Of a stretch of DNA of 6,466 bases, positions 1 through 6,418 are shown piece by piece. Below the pieces are notes generated by a model. It searched no databases and had not been told where the DNA came from. It was given only the letters and a program-made list of their open reading frames with translations. Origin of the DNA: CAYMAZ01 sp964428185 (GTDB lineage Bacteria; Bacteroidota; Bacteroidia; Bacteroidales; DTU049); the NCBI GenBank assembly GCA_964428185.1, contig CAYRXH010000120.1, positions 1-6,466 of the forward strand, in the 5' to 3' direction. Made by a program: the position numbers and the translations under genes. Positions within the stretch are counted from its first letter, which is position 1. Each line of letters opens with the position of its first letter.

Positions 1-1151
1 GCATCTGTAATTGTAACAACATAGGTTGTAGTCGTTGTTGGACTGGCAGTGACGTTAGGTCCGGACGTTGTATTTAACCCTGCAGCAGGACCCCATTCAT
101 AGTTAAAAGGTCCGTTACCGGTAGCTGAAGCGGTGAGATTGACAGATTCACCCTGACATAAATCTGAAGTAGCAGGTGTAACACCAACCTGCAGGTTGCC
201 CGGATTAACTGTTATCTGATCTGTTACAACAACCTGAGTAAAGTTACAGTTATCATAAGTAGCAATGGCTGTATAGGTTGTTGGAACAGTCGGACAAACA
301 TTAATTGTAGCACCTGATCCGATAAATACTGGGCCTTCGTACCACTGTATTGTATAATTCGGGGCTCCGTTAGGTGTAAACCTCCAGGCTTCATTGGTGG
401 CTGTCCACTGTCCTGTATTTCTCCCCGGAGGCACAAATCCAATGGTACCTGCAGCATTCTGAATTCCAACAACAGCATTTCCTGAATTCCATGTTGGGCA
501 AAGAGGTTTGTTCTGAATATATACTTCAATAACATTTGTAGCTTCATACAAAACAATCTGATGAGTGGCAAGTAAATAATTGCAGGAAGAAGAAAACATG
601 GCAATCTGATGCCAGTTCACCACAAAAGTACGGCAAGGATATGAACCGAGAATTCCCTGATACATCGTTCCTGAAACACCCGGATCAATATCATGATAGG
701 GTCCGAAAATTGCATTAGTTGGCAGACTTGCTGACGGGCAGGTTGCTGAAAATGACCATGGACAAAATCCCCCTGCAGCAGTAAGATCAAAAGAGACAAC
801 TCCATTAGACCCGGCAATGACCTGATTGTATCCTGTGCCAAAATAACAAAATGTAAATGGTAAAGCAATCACGCCGGACCATCTGTCATCAATATTTACC
901 AGAATCGGAGTTCCTGAATTGTATGGATAGGGAGGTGCATAGGGAATGGATGATACTGTATAAGTATTTGTCAAACCTGTATGCAACACATTGGCAGTGA
1001 GCGTAATACAGTCATTGCATGGAATTGTCACCTGTCCGCCACTTGCCCCGGGAGCAGTTATGGTCACATTGGGGCAGCCCGGTGCCTGAGCAAATGCTTC
1101 GGAACCAAACGATATGAATAGAAAAATCAAGAAAAACCTCAGTTGTTTCAT
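1..1151 (-). CDS. Secreted Ig/PKD-rich adhesin-like protein, probable T9SS cargo (partial, C-terminus missing)
   Basis: The frame is open from the ATG at 1149-1151 to the window edge (383 codons, no stop), so this is the 5' part of a longer gene. Residues 1-21 form a signal peptide: a Lys/Arg start, a hydrophobic Phe/Leu/Ile core, and a likely cut after Ala-Phe-Ala, before Gln22. Residues about 85-260 form a conserved beta-rich module with IDDRWSG (87-93), GSNGVVSF (114-121), NAIFGPYHDIDP (146-157) and QNAAG...PPGRNTG (231-247). By memory, this module is common at the N-terminus of large Bacteroidota proteins that end in a 'gliding motility-associated' (type B T9SS) C-terminal domain. Two Ig/PKD-like repeats follow (about 265-312 and 318-383, each ending in a TYTA/TYVVT-type strand). 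Repeated Cys residues suggest disulfides in an exported protein. The role is inferred to be surface adhesion or substrate binding; the sorting domain itself is not visible. It is divergent from the hydrolase gene. Confidence 0.85.
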   Translation of the reverse strand, partial: MKQLRFFLIFLFISFGSEAFAQAPGCPNVTITAPGASGGQVTIPCNDCITLTANVLHTGLTNTYTVSSIPYAPPYPYNSGTPILVNIDDRWSGVIALPFTFCYFGTGYNQVIAGSNGVVSFDLTAAGGFCPWSFSATCPSASLPTNAIFGPYHDIDPGVSGTMYQGILGSYPCRTFVVNWHQIAMFSSSCNYLLATHQIVLYEATNVIEVYIQNKPLCPTWNSGNAVVGIQNAAGTIGFVPPGRNTGQWTATNEAWRFTPNGAPNYTIQWYEGPVFIGSGATINVCPTVPTTYTAIATYDNCNFTQVVVTDQITVNPGNLQVGVTPATSDLCQGESVNLTASATGNGPFNYEWGPAAGLNTTSGPNVTASPTTTTTYVVTITD

Positions 1152-1167
1152 CTTATAGGATTTGATA

Positions 1168-1175
1168 CAAAATTA
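1168..1175 (-). promoter_or_regulatory. Candidate Bacteroidota -7 box for the partial adhesin gene
   Basis: Read on the minus strand this is TAATTTTG, a match to the Bacteroidota -7 consensus TAnnTTTG. It lies 16 nt upstream of the ATG at 1151, giving a short leader. The upstream -33 TTTG element is only approximated, by ATTG at 1198-1201 with 22 nt between the boxes. The match is plausible, but in AT-rich DNA it could be chance. Confidence 0.35.
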
Positions 1176-1272
1176 TTAAAAAAAACATTCCATCAGACAA
1201 TTAATTTATAATTAATAACGTCTGTTTTTCTGACCCATATATCTGCACTAAGTTTAATTCAATAAAAAAAAT

Positions 1273-1280
1273 TAATTTTG
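1273..1280 (+). promoter_or_regulatory. Candidate Bacteroidota -7 box for the hydrolase gene
   Basis: The sequence TAATTTTG matches TAnnTTTG and ends 9 nt before the ATG at 1290. The best -33 candidate is TTTA at 1253-1256, only 16 nt away, against the usual 19-21 nt. If the box is used, transcription would begin within a few bases of the ATG, making an almost leaderless mRNA and ruling out a TTG start at 1278. The AT-rich context makes a chance match quite possible. Confidence 0.3.
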
Positions 1281-1289
1281 AAAGCAAAA

Positions 1290-2081
1290 ATGAAAAAGCA
1301 ACTACATTATCCATGGGGAAAAATTGAATATCGGGACACCGGAAAAGGTTTTACGCTTGTTTTGATTCATGGATTTACAGAACATCCGGGAATCTGGAAT
1401 TCATTTGCTGATCAGCTTTCTTCTGAATACAGAATAATCCTTCCTGCACTGCCTGGGCACGGAGGAAGTGACTTTCCGGCCGAACTGAATATGGATGTGA
1501 TGGCTGATTGTATTGCTGACATTCTTAAAGCCGAGTATATCGAAAATGCATGCTTTTTCGGCCATTCAATGGGCGGATATGCCATGCTTCATTTTGCATC
1601 AAAATATCCTAATTCCTGCAAGGCATTGTGTCTGTTTCATTCATCAGCTGCTGCAGATACTGAAGAAATAAAATCCAATAGGGAACGTACTATTGAGATC
1701 ATCAGAAATCATCACGGCGATTTTCTTCATCAGTTTATCCCGGATCTTTTTGCTGAAAACCATCGGGAAAAGCTTGCACAGGAAATTAACTCCCTCATTC
1801 AGGAAGCTTCAAAGATACAAGCAGAAGGACTCATTGCATGCATGAATGCAATGAAAAACCGGAACAGTCATCTTGATGTTCTCACTGAAATTCATTGTCC
1901 TGTTGGTTTTATTATAGGAAAGCAGGACAGCAGGGTCAATTTTCAATCAATTCTTGCCCAAACAGCCCTCCCTAAAGAATCTCATGTTCTGATCCTTAAC
2001 GATTGCGGCCATATGGGCTATCTTGAACAAGCAGAGAAAACTCTTGAGTTCATAAGGTATTTTGCAGGAATATCCTTTTAG
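1290..2081 (+). CDS. Alpha/beta-fold hydrolase
   Basis: The product is a 263-residue, single-domain hydrolase of the alpha/beta hydrolase superfamily, close to the usual length. The oxyanion-hole motif LIHGF is at 25-29, PGHGGSD at 55-61, and the nucleophile elbow GHSMGG at 91-96 with Ser93. The acid is probably Asp213 (after the VGFIIGKQ strand), and the catalytic His is His241 in DCGHMGYLE. The triad is complete, so an active esterase, lipase or C-C hydrolase is likely, but the substrate cannot be read from sequence. A region of about 120-195 with several helices should form the lid. There is no signal peptide or membrane segment, so it is cytoplasmic. I chose the ATG at 1290; an in-frame TTG at 1278 would add four residues but overlaps a promoter-like box and has no ribosome site. 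The TAG stop is at 2079-2081. The gene stands alone, diverging from its left neighbour and converging on its right one. Confidence 0.93.
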   Translation: MKKQLHYPWGKIEYRDTGKGFTLVLIHGFTEHPGIWNSFADQLSSEYRIILPALPGHGGSDFPAELNMDVMADCIADILKAEYIENACFFGHSMGGYAMLHFASKYPNSCKALCLFHSSAAADTEEIKSNRERTIEIIRNHHGDFLHQFIPDLFAENHREKLAQEINSLIQEASKIQAEGLIACMNAMKNRNSHLDVLTEIHCPVGFIIGKQDSRVNFQSILAQTALPKESHVLILNDCGHMGYLEQAEKTLEFIRYFAGISF

Positions 2082-2096
2082 CAGGATGCGGAGGTT

Positions 2097-2131
2097 GTTC
2101 TCGATACGACCACTTCGTGGTCTGCTCGAAC
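2097..2131. repeat. Short imperfect palindrome (TTCTCGATACG...TCGAAC type)
   Basis: The core is a perfect 6-bp stem, GACCAC (2108-2113) with GTGGTC (2117-2122), closing a TTC loop. It is flanked by outer arms GTTCTCGA (2097-2104) and TCGAAC (2126-2131), which pair with one bulged C. From memory, the phrase TTCTCGATACG...CTCGAACTG recurs between genes in many Bacteroidota genomes; that attribution is unverified here. It begins 15 nt after the hydrolase stop and has no T tract, so it is not a classical terminator. Confidence 0.6.
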
Positions 2132-2173
2132 TGTCTAGTAGTATATAGCACTAAGGTATAAGCTATAGGGTAT

Positions 2174-2229
2174 AATATTGAATTTCACTCCAAAGAAGTC
2201 CCTTCGGGAAATGATGAATATTGAAGTGA
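2174..2229. repeat. Small repeat unit with direct AATATTGAA copies and TCCC/GGGA hairpin
   Basis: AATATTGAA occurs at 2174-2182 and again at 2217-2225, 43 bp apart. Between and beside them, TCACT (2185-2189) can pair with AGTGA (2225-2229), enclosing a small hairpin TCCC-TTC-GGGA (2199-2209). The TTC loop is the same as in the palindrome about 90 bp upstream. The whole may be one degenerate intergenic repeat. Its function is unknown, and the stems are short enough that part of this could be chance. Confidence 0.4.
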
Positions 2230-2302
2230 TTTTCTTAAACAACCGGTCATTTGCGCTTCAGGTCACCAAGTCGCTAATAGGATGCTCAAAATTCCACTAC
2301 GC

Positions 2303-2439
2303 ATGTAGAACAAGACAAAAGCCGTGCTTTGTTCAAATCCCTGCGATTTGTAAGCCAGCTTACAAATCTGCATAATTTGAACAAATAACAAACACAACTC
2401 TGTTGTGTTTGTGCGTTACTCACGGCTTTTGTTTTACAT
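2303..2439. repeat. 137-bp nested palindromic element (MITE-like or structured RNA)
   Basis: Four perfect arm pairs nest into a branched fold. The outer stem is ACAAAAGCCGTG (2315-2326) with CACGGCTTTTGT (2421-2432), 12 bp, extended outward by ATGTA (2303-2307) and TACAT (2435-2439). Inside it, TTTGTTCAAAT (2328-2338) pairs with ATTTGAACAAA (2375-2385), 11 bp. This encloses GATTTGTAAGC (2345-2355) with GCTTACAAATC (2358-2368), 11 bp around a 2-nt loop. Beside that, ACAAACACAAC (2388-2398) pairs with GTTGTGTTTGT (2402-2412), 11 bp around TCT. All of these perfect matches in 137 bp far exceed chance. The fold is nearly the same on either strand. It could be a non-autonomous mobile repeat, a structured RNA or a bidirectional transcription barrier. 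No flanking target duplication is clear. Confidence 0.85.
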
Positions 2440-2473
2440 TAGTAAAAATACTTCGTCTTACATTGTGCCCTGA

Positions 2474-2530
2474 CACTAAGTTACATAGTGACCCAACTTA
2501 GCGATCTTTGTGACTCCCGAATTTATTCGG
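2474..2530. repeat. Adjacent inverted repeats, possible degenerate intergenic repeat
   Basis: CTAAGTT (2476-2482) is the exact reverse complement of AACTTAG (2495-2501). CACTA (2474-2478) can alternatively pair with TAGTG (2486-2490). Next comes CCGAAT-TT-ATTCGG (2517-2530), a perfect 6-bp stem. The phrase running through CTTAGCGATCTTTGTGACT and on to TTTTGTGGTTT (2547-2557 region) resembles degenerate 'cttag...ctttgtg' repeats I associate with Bacteroidota intergenic regions. That family link is from memory only. Confidence 0.45.
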
Positions 2531-2611
2531 AACTGAGGATTTTGTGGTTTGATTTTAATATAGTAAATACGGTCAATCTATTTCAGGTATTGCCACTTAT
2601 CAATTCTTTCT

Positions 2612-2645
2612 AAAAAAAAGAGGTTCCCTTTCAGAAACCTCTTTT
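2612..2645 (-). terminator. Rho-independent terminator of the C25 protease gene
   Basis: On the minus strand, AAAAGAGGTT (complement of 2636-2645) pairs perfectly over 10 bp with AACCTCTTTT (complement of 2616-2625) around a 10-nt loop. The stem runs straight into eight T residues (A tract at 2612-2619 on the plus strand). It lies 23 nt past the protease stop codon. In the plus direction the stem is followed only by four T residues and then CTTC, so it would stop transcripts from the hydrolase side poorly. Confidence 0.88.
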
Positions 2646-2668
2646 CTTCAACATCAATCATAATGAGT

Positions 2669-5600
2669 TTATTTCACCTGCAATCGTTTTACAATTGTTT
2701 CGTTATCAGTTGTGATTCTGATATTGTAAATGCCCTTGGCAACTCCTTGAAGATCAAGAGTGATCATGTCAGCATCAGGCATGAGGCTTTGAATGAGTTT
2801 TCCCTGAATATCGGTCAGTTCAACTGATTTCATCACTTCACCACATTGAATTCTGCAATAGGTTTCAGCTGGGTTTGGATATACCTCAAGCTGAACACCA
2901 GCTTCATTGATTGAAGTTACCGTGAGATCAATCTGATCCTGGTGGTATGTGGTGCCGCAGCTGTTGGTCACAGAGAGAGTAACTGTATAAAGCCCGTTGC
3001 CTGAATAAGTATGAACAGGATTTTCATCGGTTGAGAAGTTGCCGTCACCAAAATCCCAGCTGTAAGTGAGATTACCTCCGGTACTTGTGTTTGTAAAGCT
3101 CACTGTGTTGCCTGCATTATTCATGGTAAACGAAGCAACCGGGGTTGAAAGAATATACGCAGTGACTTCACTGAGCGCACTTTCGCAAACTGATTCAATT
3201 TCCCAGTCGTAGAAGTAATAATAATACGCATAAGAATTAGCAGTATTGTATTTAATGGTAATGGCATCACCTACATAATAAGGATATGGAAGATCCGGAG
3301 CTCCGATGCCTCCGTTCCTATATAAATAAGGAGCACCCGGTCCCATCAGTTGCATATCTGTGCCAACAGGAATGTTAAAATTCAGTGTGATTCTGCTTTC
3401 TCCGTTGGGAATATTGATTGTGGCCGACTGCAGAACTCCACCCAGTGAATCTTCAAGAGTAATCACACGGTCGCCTGCCTGACTTGAATAAACTTTAACC
3501 GATTTCAGCACAACAGGCGATGTACAGTCAAAAATAAGTCCGTGAGGATACCCTGCTGTGGTAAAATAACCGCCTGTGCCGGTATTATCGGGTTTGGCTC
3601 CAAACACAAGTTCCTGAACTGATGTGCTGAGCCAGTAAGAAGTTGTACTGCTCAGTGTTGGAGTTGTATAGTTTGGCCCTGTTCCAACCAGATTTGTTCC
3701 TGCTGCATCACTGTACCAGGATATTGTACCACTTGCAGTAGCTGACAGATTGAATGATGTTGGGGTGCAGCTTTCCTGATTGCTGGCAACTGGGGCTTCT
3801 GCGCCAACAAGAATCATATCAGTATACACCTGATTATCAGTACCGCAAACACCGGCATCAGCGATCAGAGACACAGTAAATTGTCCGAGAGAAGTATATT
3901 CATGTGTGGGATTTTCCAGAGTTGAATTGGTGCCATCGCCAAAATCCCAATAATACGATGTGGCATTGGAACTGTTGTTTGTAAAAGAAACAGTGGCGGG
4001 TGAGGCACAAAACTCTGTAATATTGGCAGCAAAATCTGCATTCACGGGATTATCCTGTACATTAAACGGTTTCTCGGCAAGGTCATTGGATGTATTACCA
4101 TCGCCAACACCGTTGGGTTGATATGTTCTGAATTTATAAGTATGACTTCCCAGTGTTGAAGTAAATGCCGGCAGATCAACAGTATCAGCCTCATTGGTGA
4201 TCAATGAGCCGTTCCATAGGATGCTCTGTTCCGGATTTGAATTCAGCTGATAATAAATTGTACATGATGTCAGAGTTGTTGTTCCCATGTTTCTAATGAC
4301 CACCTTAGGGGTCACACTCGCTCCTGCACAATTTATTGTTGTTGCAGGCTCAATAACATCCACAGCCATCATATCAATAGGTATTGATGGATTGGTTACA
4401 TAAACATCACCCTCATAAGGAATTCTGTTATAGGCAGTAACAGCCACATGAATGGTATCTTGTGCATACACAGCAGGGAATGTAATATTAGCCACACCTC
4501 CACTGACTGTGCCGGTTCCTATGATCTCATAATTATTGGTCAGTGTAACAAAAGCATCATTAACGTTACAGTTGACAGTTAAACTTGTGACCCCACTGAC
4601 TGCTGTGGCTGGATGTGACACAGTTATGGATAAGGGATCATCAGTGCGTACCATTACAGATGGATCACCGAAGATTGTCCAAGTTCGCGCTGTAGCAAGT
4701 CTATCAGTATTTGTGGGTCCAAGATCGAGCATGAACATTGTGCCGCATGCAGAAATTGAGCCATAGGTCCTTCTGATTTTTCCGGCTACAAGCTCACATA
4801 ATACTCTGTTAAACTCATCCTGTGCATCCATGGGCGGGTGCCAAGGTTGATTAACAGTTGAACCATAAAATGCAATTGCTCCGGTAGGTTCACTTGAGCT
4901 ATTAGTTGCCTTGAGCCATGCTTCGGCAAAACAATCACCTCCCGTATAATTAAATTTCCCAACCAAACATGCTACAGACCAAACAAACGGAAGTTTTTTT
5001 ACATTTGTCAATGCGTTTACATTTGAAATATTATAGTTGCCAACACTCCAGCCTGTTTCAGTTCCGTGATTACAGAAATTAATTATTGATACACCATTAT
5101 TGATTCTATTTGAAATCAGAGTGGCTGTTGTGTTTGGGAGACCAGGAACATTGCCGTCATATTCTCTGTAAACTGTTGTGTAATTATATGCAAGAAGCCG
5201 TGTCCTGATATTATCCATGTGAACATAATCTGCTTCTCCTCCATCATGTCCGTAACCATCTCCTTCATTTCTTGCAAGACCCAATCCATTGGTTTGCCAA
5301 CCGCTTGCCATACCGGTAGCTTTTTCATATTCTAATGTTCTCTGCACTTGTGTCTGAACATGAGCACTGCTTGTAGCAGAAAAACGTCCAACAAGGACTT
5401 CTAAGTACAAGTCATTTCCTGCAATATCACCATAATAATTATCAGAAATCATCTGTTGCCCACTGTACAAGCCATAACTGTAATTGGTAATCTGTGCATA
5501 ATCACCAACAAGCAACAAATATGCAAGCCCATTGGTGTTGTAATAATTTGTTACATAGGTTTTTATGTTTGCAGCAGTAGTTCCTGTCACACTTGTACCC

Positions 5601-6418
5601 ACAATTTCAGTTGGGAACCCAATTATGTTCTTCCAGCGTACATAGGGCATCATATCAGGAATAAATGCATCATGACAAATCACCAGAATGCGTCCTCTTT
5701 CTAGGGGGGCAGTATATTTATCGGGAGTGTAATTCAAATATCTGTCCTGATACAAATAATGGAAATCCTCTACAACTGAGGACAGAGTCTTGGTCCTGAT
5801 AAAAGGATTCACAACAGCTTCGGTGGTTTTGGATTCTTTCACCTTCACCACAATTTTATTATATACCCTGATCACCTTGGAAATAGGATTATACTGAAAA
5901 GGATATACCATGGTCACTGTCCCTCTGAAATCTCTGAAAATATGAGGGGGTGCCAGCTCGGCAAGTTTGCCCGGATACCACGCATCCTGCTCATAAACAG
6001 GACCGTATTCATAAGGAACTGTGGCAGGATCAATCTGCCTTGAAAAATCACCCTTTGAAGGGGCAATTTCAACACCCTGAATATCATAATACTCTGTCTC
6101 AATCACTTCCACTTCCATGTTTGACAAATCAGGAATGATCAGCGGTGCTGTCAGCTGAACAAGATCGGGAGCTCCCTTCTCTGATATGGCAGCTGTTCTC
6201 GGTACGGAAATGGTCTTCGAATTGGCCACCGGTGCATTCACATCATTAAAATAAAACCCTTCCAGTCTGAATTCAACAACTGACTCTCCGTTATCTGAAC
6301 TGATCAGTTGGGGGGAAAATTCAACCGGTTCCTTTTTTGTGATCTTCTGCCACTGGCTCTGTGAAAACACAGACAGAATCATGATGACCATTAGAATGAA
6401 TACAATTACCCTTTTCAT
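2669..6418 (-). CDS. Gingipain-like cysteine protease (peptidase family C25) with T9SS type A sorting domain
   Basis: This 1249-residue protein is an exported endopeptidase similar to Porphyromonas Arg-gingipains. It has a signal peptide (1-19, hydrophobic core, cut near VFS/Q) and a gingipain-type propeptide (about 22-235). The C25 catalytic domain (about 240-592) carries catalytic His451 in NHG and Cys484 in SVAC. An Ig-like domain (about 593-676) follows directly, as in gingipains. Next are a CARDB-like domain (682-788), PKD 1 (794-870, WDFGDG), an Ig-like CHU_C-type domain (875-932), an unrecognised beta-rich module (935-1080), PKD 2 (1092-1168, WDFGDG) and the T9SS sorting domain (1176-1249). 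It should be made as a zymogen, cross the inner membrane by Sec and the outer membrane by T9SS, and act at the surface or outside. Adhesive modules suggest binding to protein or particles. The ATG at 6416-6418 fits the signal peptide. It is monocistronic, with its own terminator. I am sure of the family; the substrate is inferred. Confidence 0.96.
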   Translation of the reverse strand: MKRVIVFILMVIMILSVFSQSQWQKITKKEPVEFSPQLISSDNGESVVEFRLEGFYFNDVNAPVANSKTISVPRTAAISEKGAPDLVQLTAPLIIPDLSNMEVEVIETEYYDIQGVEIAPSKGDFSRQIDPATVPYEYGPVYEQDAWYPGKLAELAPPHIFRDFRGTVTMVYPFQYNPISKVIRVYNKIVVKVKESKTTEAVVNPFIRTKTLSSVVEDFHYLYQDRYLNYTPDKYTAPLERGRILVICHDAFIPDMMPYVRWKNIIGFPTEIVGTSVTGTTAANIKTYVTNYYNTNGLAYLLLVGDYAQITNYSYGLYSGQQMISDNYYGDIAGNDLYLEVLVGRFSATSSAHVQTQVQRTLEYEKATGMASGWQTNGLGLARNEGDGYGHDGGEADYVHMDNIRTRLLAYNYTTVYREYDGNVPGLPNTTATLISNRINNGVSIINFCNHGTETGWSVGNYNISNVNALTNVKKLPFVWSVACLVGKFNYTGGDCFAEAWLKATNSSSEPTGAIAFYGSTVNQPWHPPMDAQDEFNRVLCELVAGKIRRTYGSISACGTMFMLDLGPTNTDRLATARTWTIFGDPSVMVRTDDPLSITVSHPATAVSGVTSLTVNCNVNDAFVTLTNNYEIIGTGTVSGGVANITFPAVYAQDTIHVAVTAYNRIPYEGDVYVTNPSIPIDMMAVDVIEPATTINCAGASVTPKVVIRNMGTTTLTSCTIYYQLNSNPEQSILWNGSLITNEADTVDLPAFTSTLGSHTYKFRTYQPNGVGDGNTSNDLAEKPFNVQDNPVNADFAANITEFCASPATVSFTNNSSNATSYYWDFGDGTNSTLENPTHEYTSLGQFTVSLIADAGVCGTDNQVYTDMILVGAEAPVASNQESCTPTSFNLSATASGTISWYSDAAGTNLVGTGPNYTTPTLSSTTSYWLSTSVQELVFGAKPDNTGTGGYFTTAGYPHGLIFDCTSPVVLKSVKVYSSQAGDRVITLEDSLGGVLQSATINIPNGESRITLNFNIPVGTDMQLMGPGAPYLYRNGGIGAPDLPYPYYVGDAITIKYNTANSYAYYYYFYDWEIESVCESALSEVTAYILSTPVASFTMNNAGNTVSFTNTSTGGNLTYSWDFGDGNFSTDENPVHTYSGNGLYTVTLSVTNSCGTTYHQDQIDLTVTSINEAGVQLEVYPNPAETYCRIQCGEVMKSVELTDIQGKLIQSLMPDADMITLDLQGVAKGIYNIRITTDNETIVKRLQVK
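2672..2893 (-). other. T9SS type A C-terminal sorting domain of the C25 protease
   Basis: Residues 1176-1249 show the hallmark blocks of this family in order: LEVYPNPAE at 1177-1185, VELTDIQGKLI at 1199-1209, and a GVAKGIYNIRI strand pair at 1225-1235 followed by a final KRLQVK. In characterised T9SS cargo this domain directs passage through the outer-membrane translocon and is cut off by the PorU sortase, often with attachment to surface A-LPS. It shows that the host genome should encode PorU, PorV and the Por/Gld machinery, none of which is in this window. Confidence 0.93.
4643..5701 (-). other. Peptidase C25 catalytic domain, Arg-gingipain-like active site
   Basis: Residues 240-592 align from memory with mature RgpB almost throughout. 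Matching blocks are LLLVGDYAQI, VGRFSATS, INFCNHGTETGW, LPFVWSVAC, CFAEA, PTGAIAFYGSTVNQPW and TIFGDPSVMVRT. His451 (codon 5066-5068) and Cys484 (4967-4969) are 33 residues apart, the same as His211 and Cys244 of RgpB. Glu385 matches Glu152, Asp397 matches the S1 specificity residue Asp163, and Trp526 matches Trp284. The full set predicts an active enzyme preferring Arg in P1. Specificity is an inference, because only the active-site residues were compared by eye. Confidence 0.88.

Larger units (their letters stand above)
2082..2611. other. Gene-free, hairpin-dense intergenic region
   Basis: About 530 bp between the convergent hydrolase and C25 protease genes hold no convincing gene. A 65-codon frame at 2178-2375 starts with TTG, has no ribosome site and runs through palindromic DNA, so I do not call it. 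The space is instead filled with separate inverted repeats near 2097-2131, 2174-2229, 2303-2439 and 2474-2530, each listed on its own. Positions 2531-2611 are AT-rich with nothing I recognise. No T-tract hairpin clearly ends the hydrolase mRNA. The nearest candidate is the large nested palindrome, whose right arm runs into a T-rich stretch. Confidence 0.7.

Noticed and set aside
224..868. Two minus-strand open frames (224-604 and 617-868)
   Set aside because: They lie in a different frame inside the open reading frame that begins at the ATG at 1151, which has a signal peptide and conserved motifs; they are shadows.
1278..1289. Upstream TTG start for the hydrolase
   Set aside because: It adds only four residues, overlaps the promoter-like TAATTTTG box, and the ATG at 1290 begins a sequence typical of the family.
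2178..2375. 65-codon open frame on the plus strand in the intergenic region
   Set aside because: It starts with TTG, has no ribosome site, shows no recognisable domain and runs through the repeat and nested-palindrome DNA, whose base composition explains the open frame.
2303..2439. Integron attC site
   Set aside because: Size and foldback shape are in range, and TAAC (2386-2389) and GCGTTA (2414-2418 region) recall attC cores. But no R box fits GTTRRRY with a matching RYYYAAC (GTTACTC has two mismatches), the outer stem lacks extrahelical bases, and no cassette or integrase is present.
2434..2486. TTACAT repeated three times at about 24-bp spacing (2434, 2458, 2481)
   Set aside because: A 6-mer in AT-rich DNA with slightly uneven spacing and unrelated spacers; not enough for an iteron or a CRISPR-like array.
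4536..6138. Several small open frames on either strand inside the protease gene
   Set aside because: All overlap the long, well-conserved C25 reading frame and show no domain, ribosome site or plausible composition of their own.
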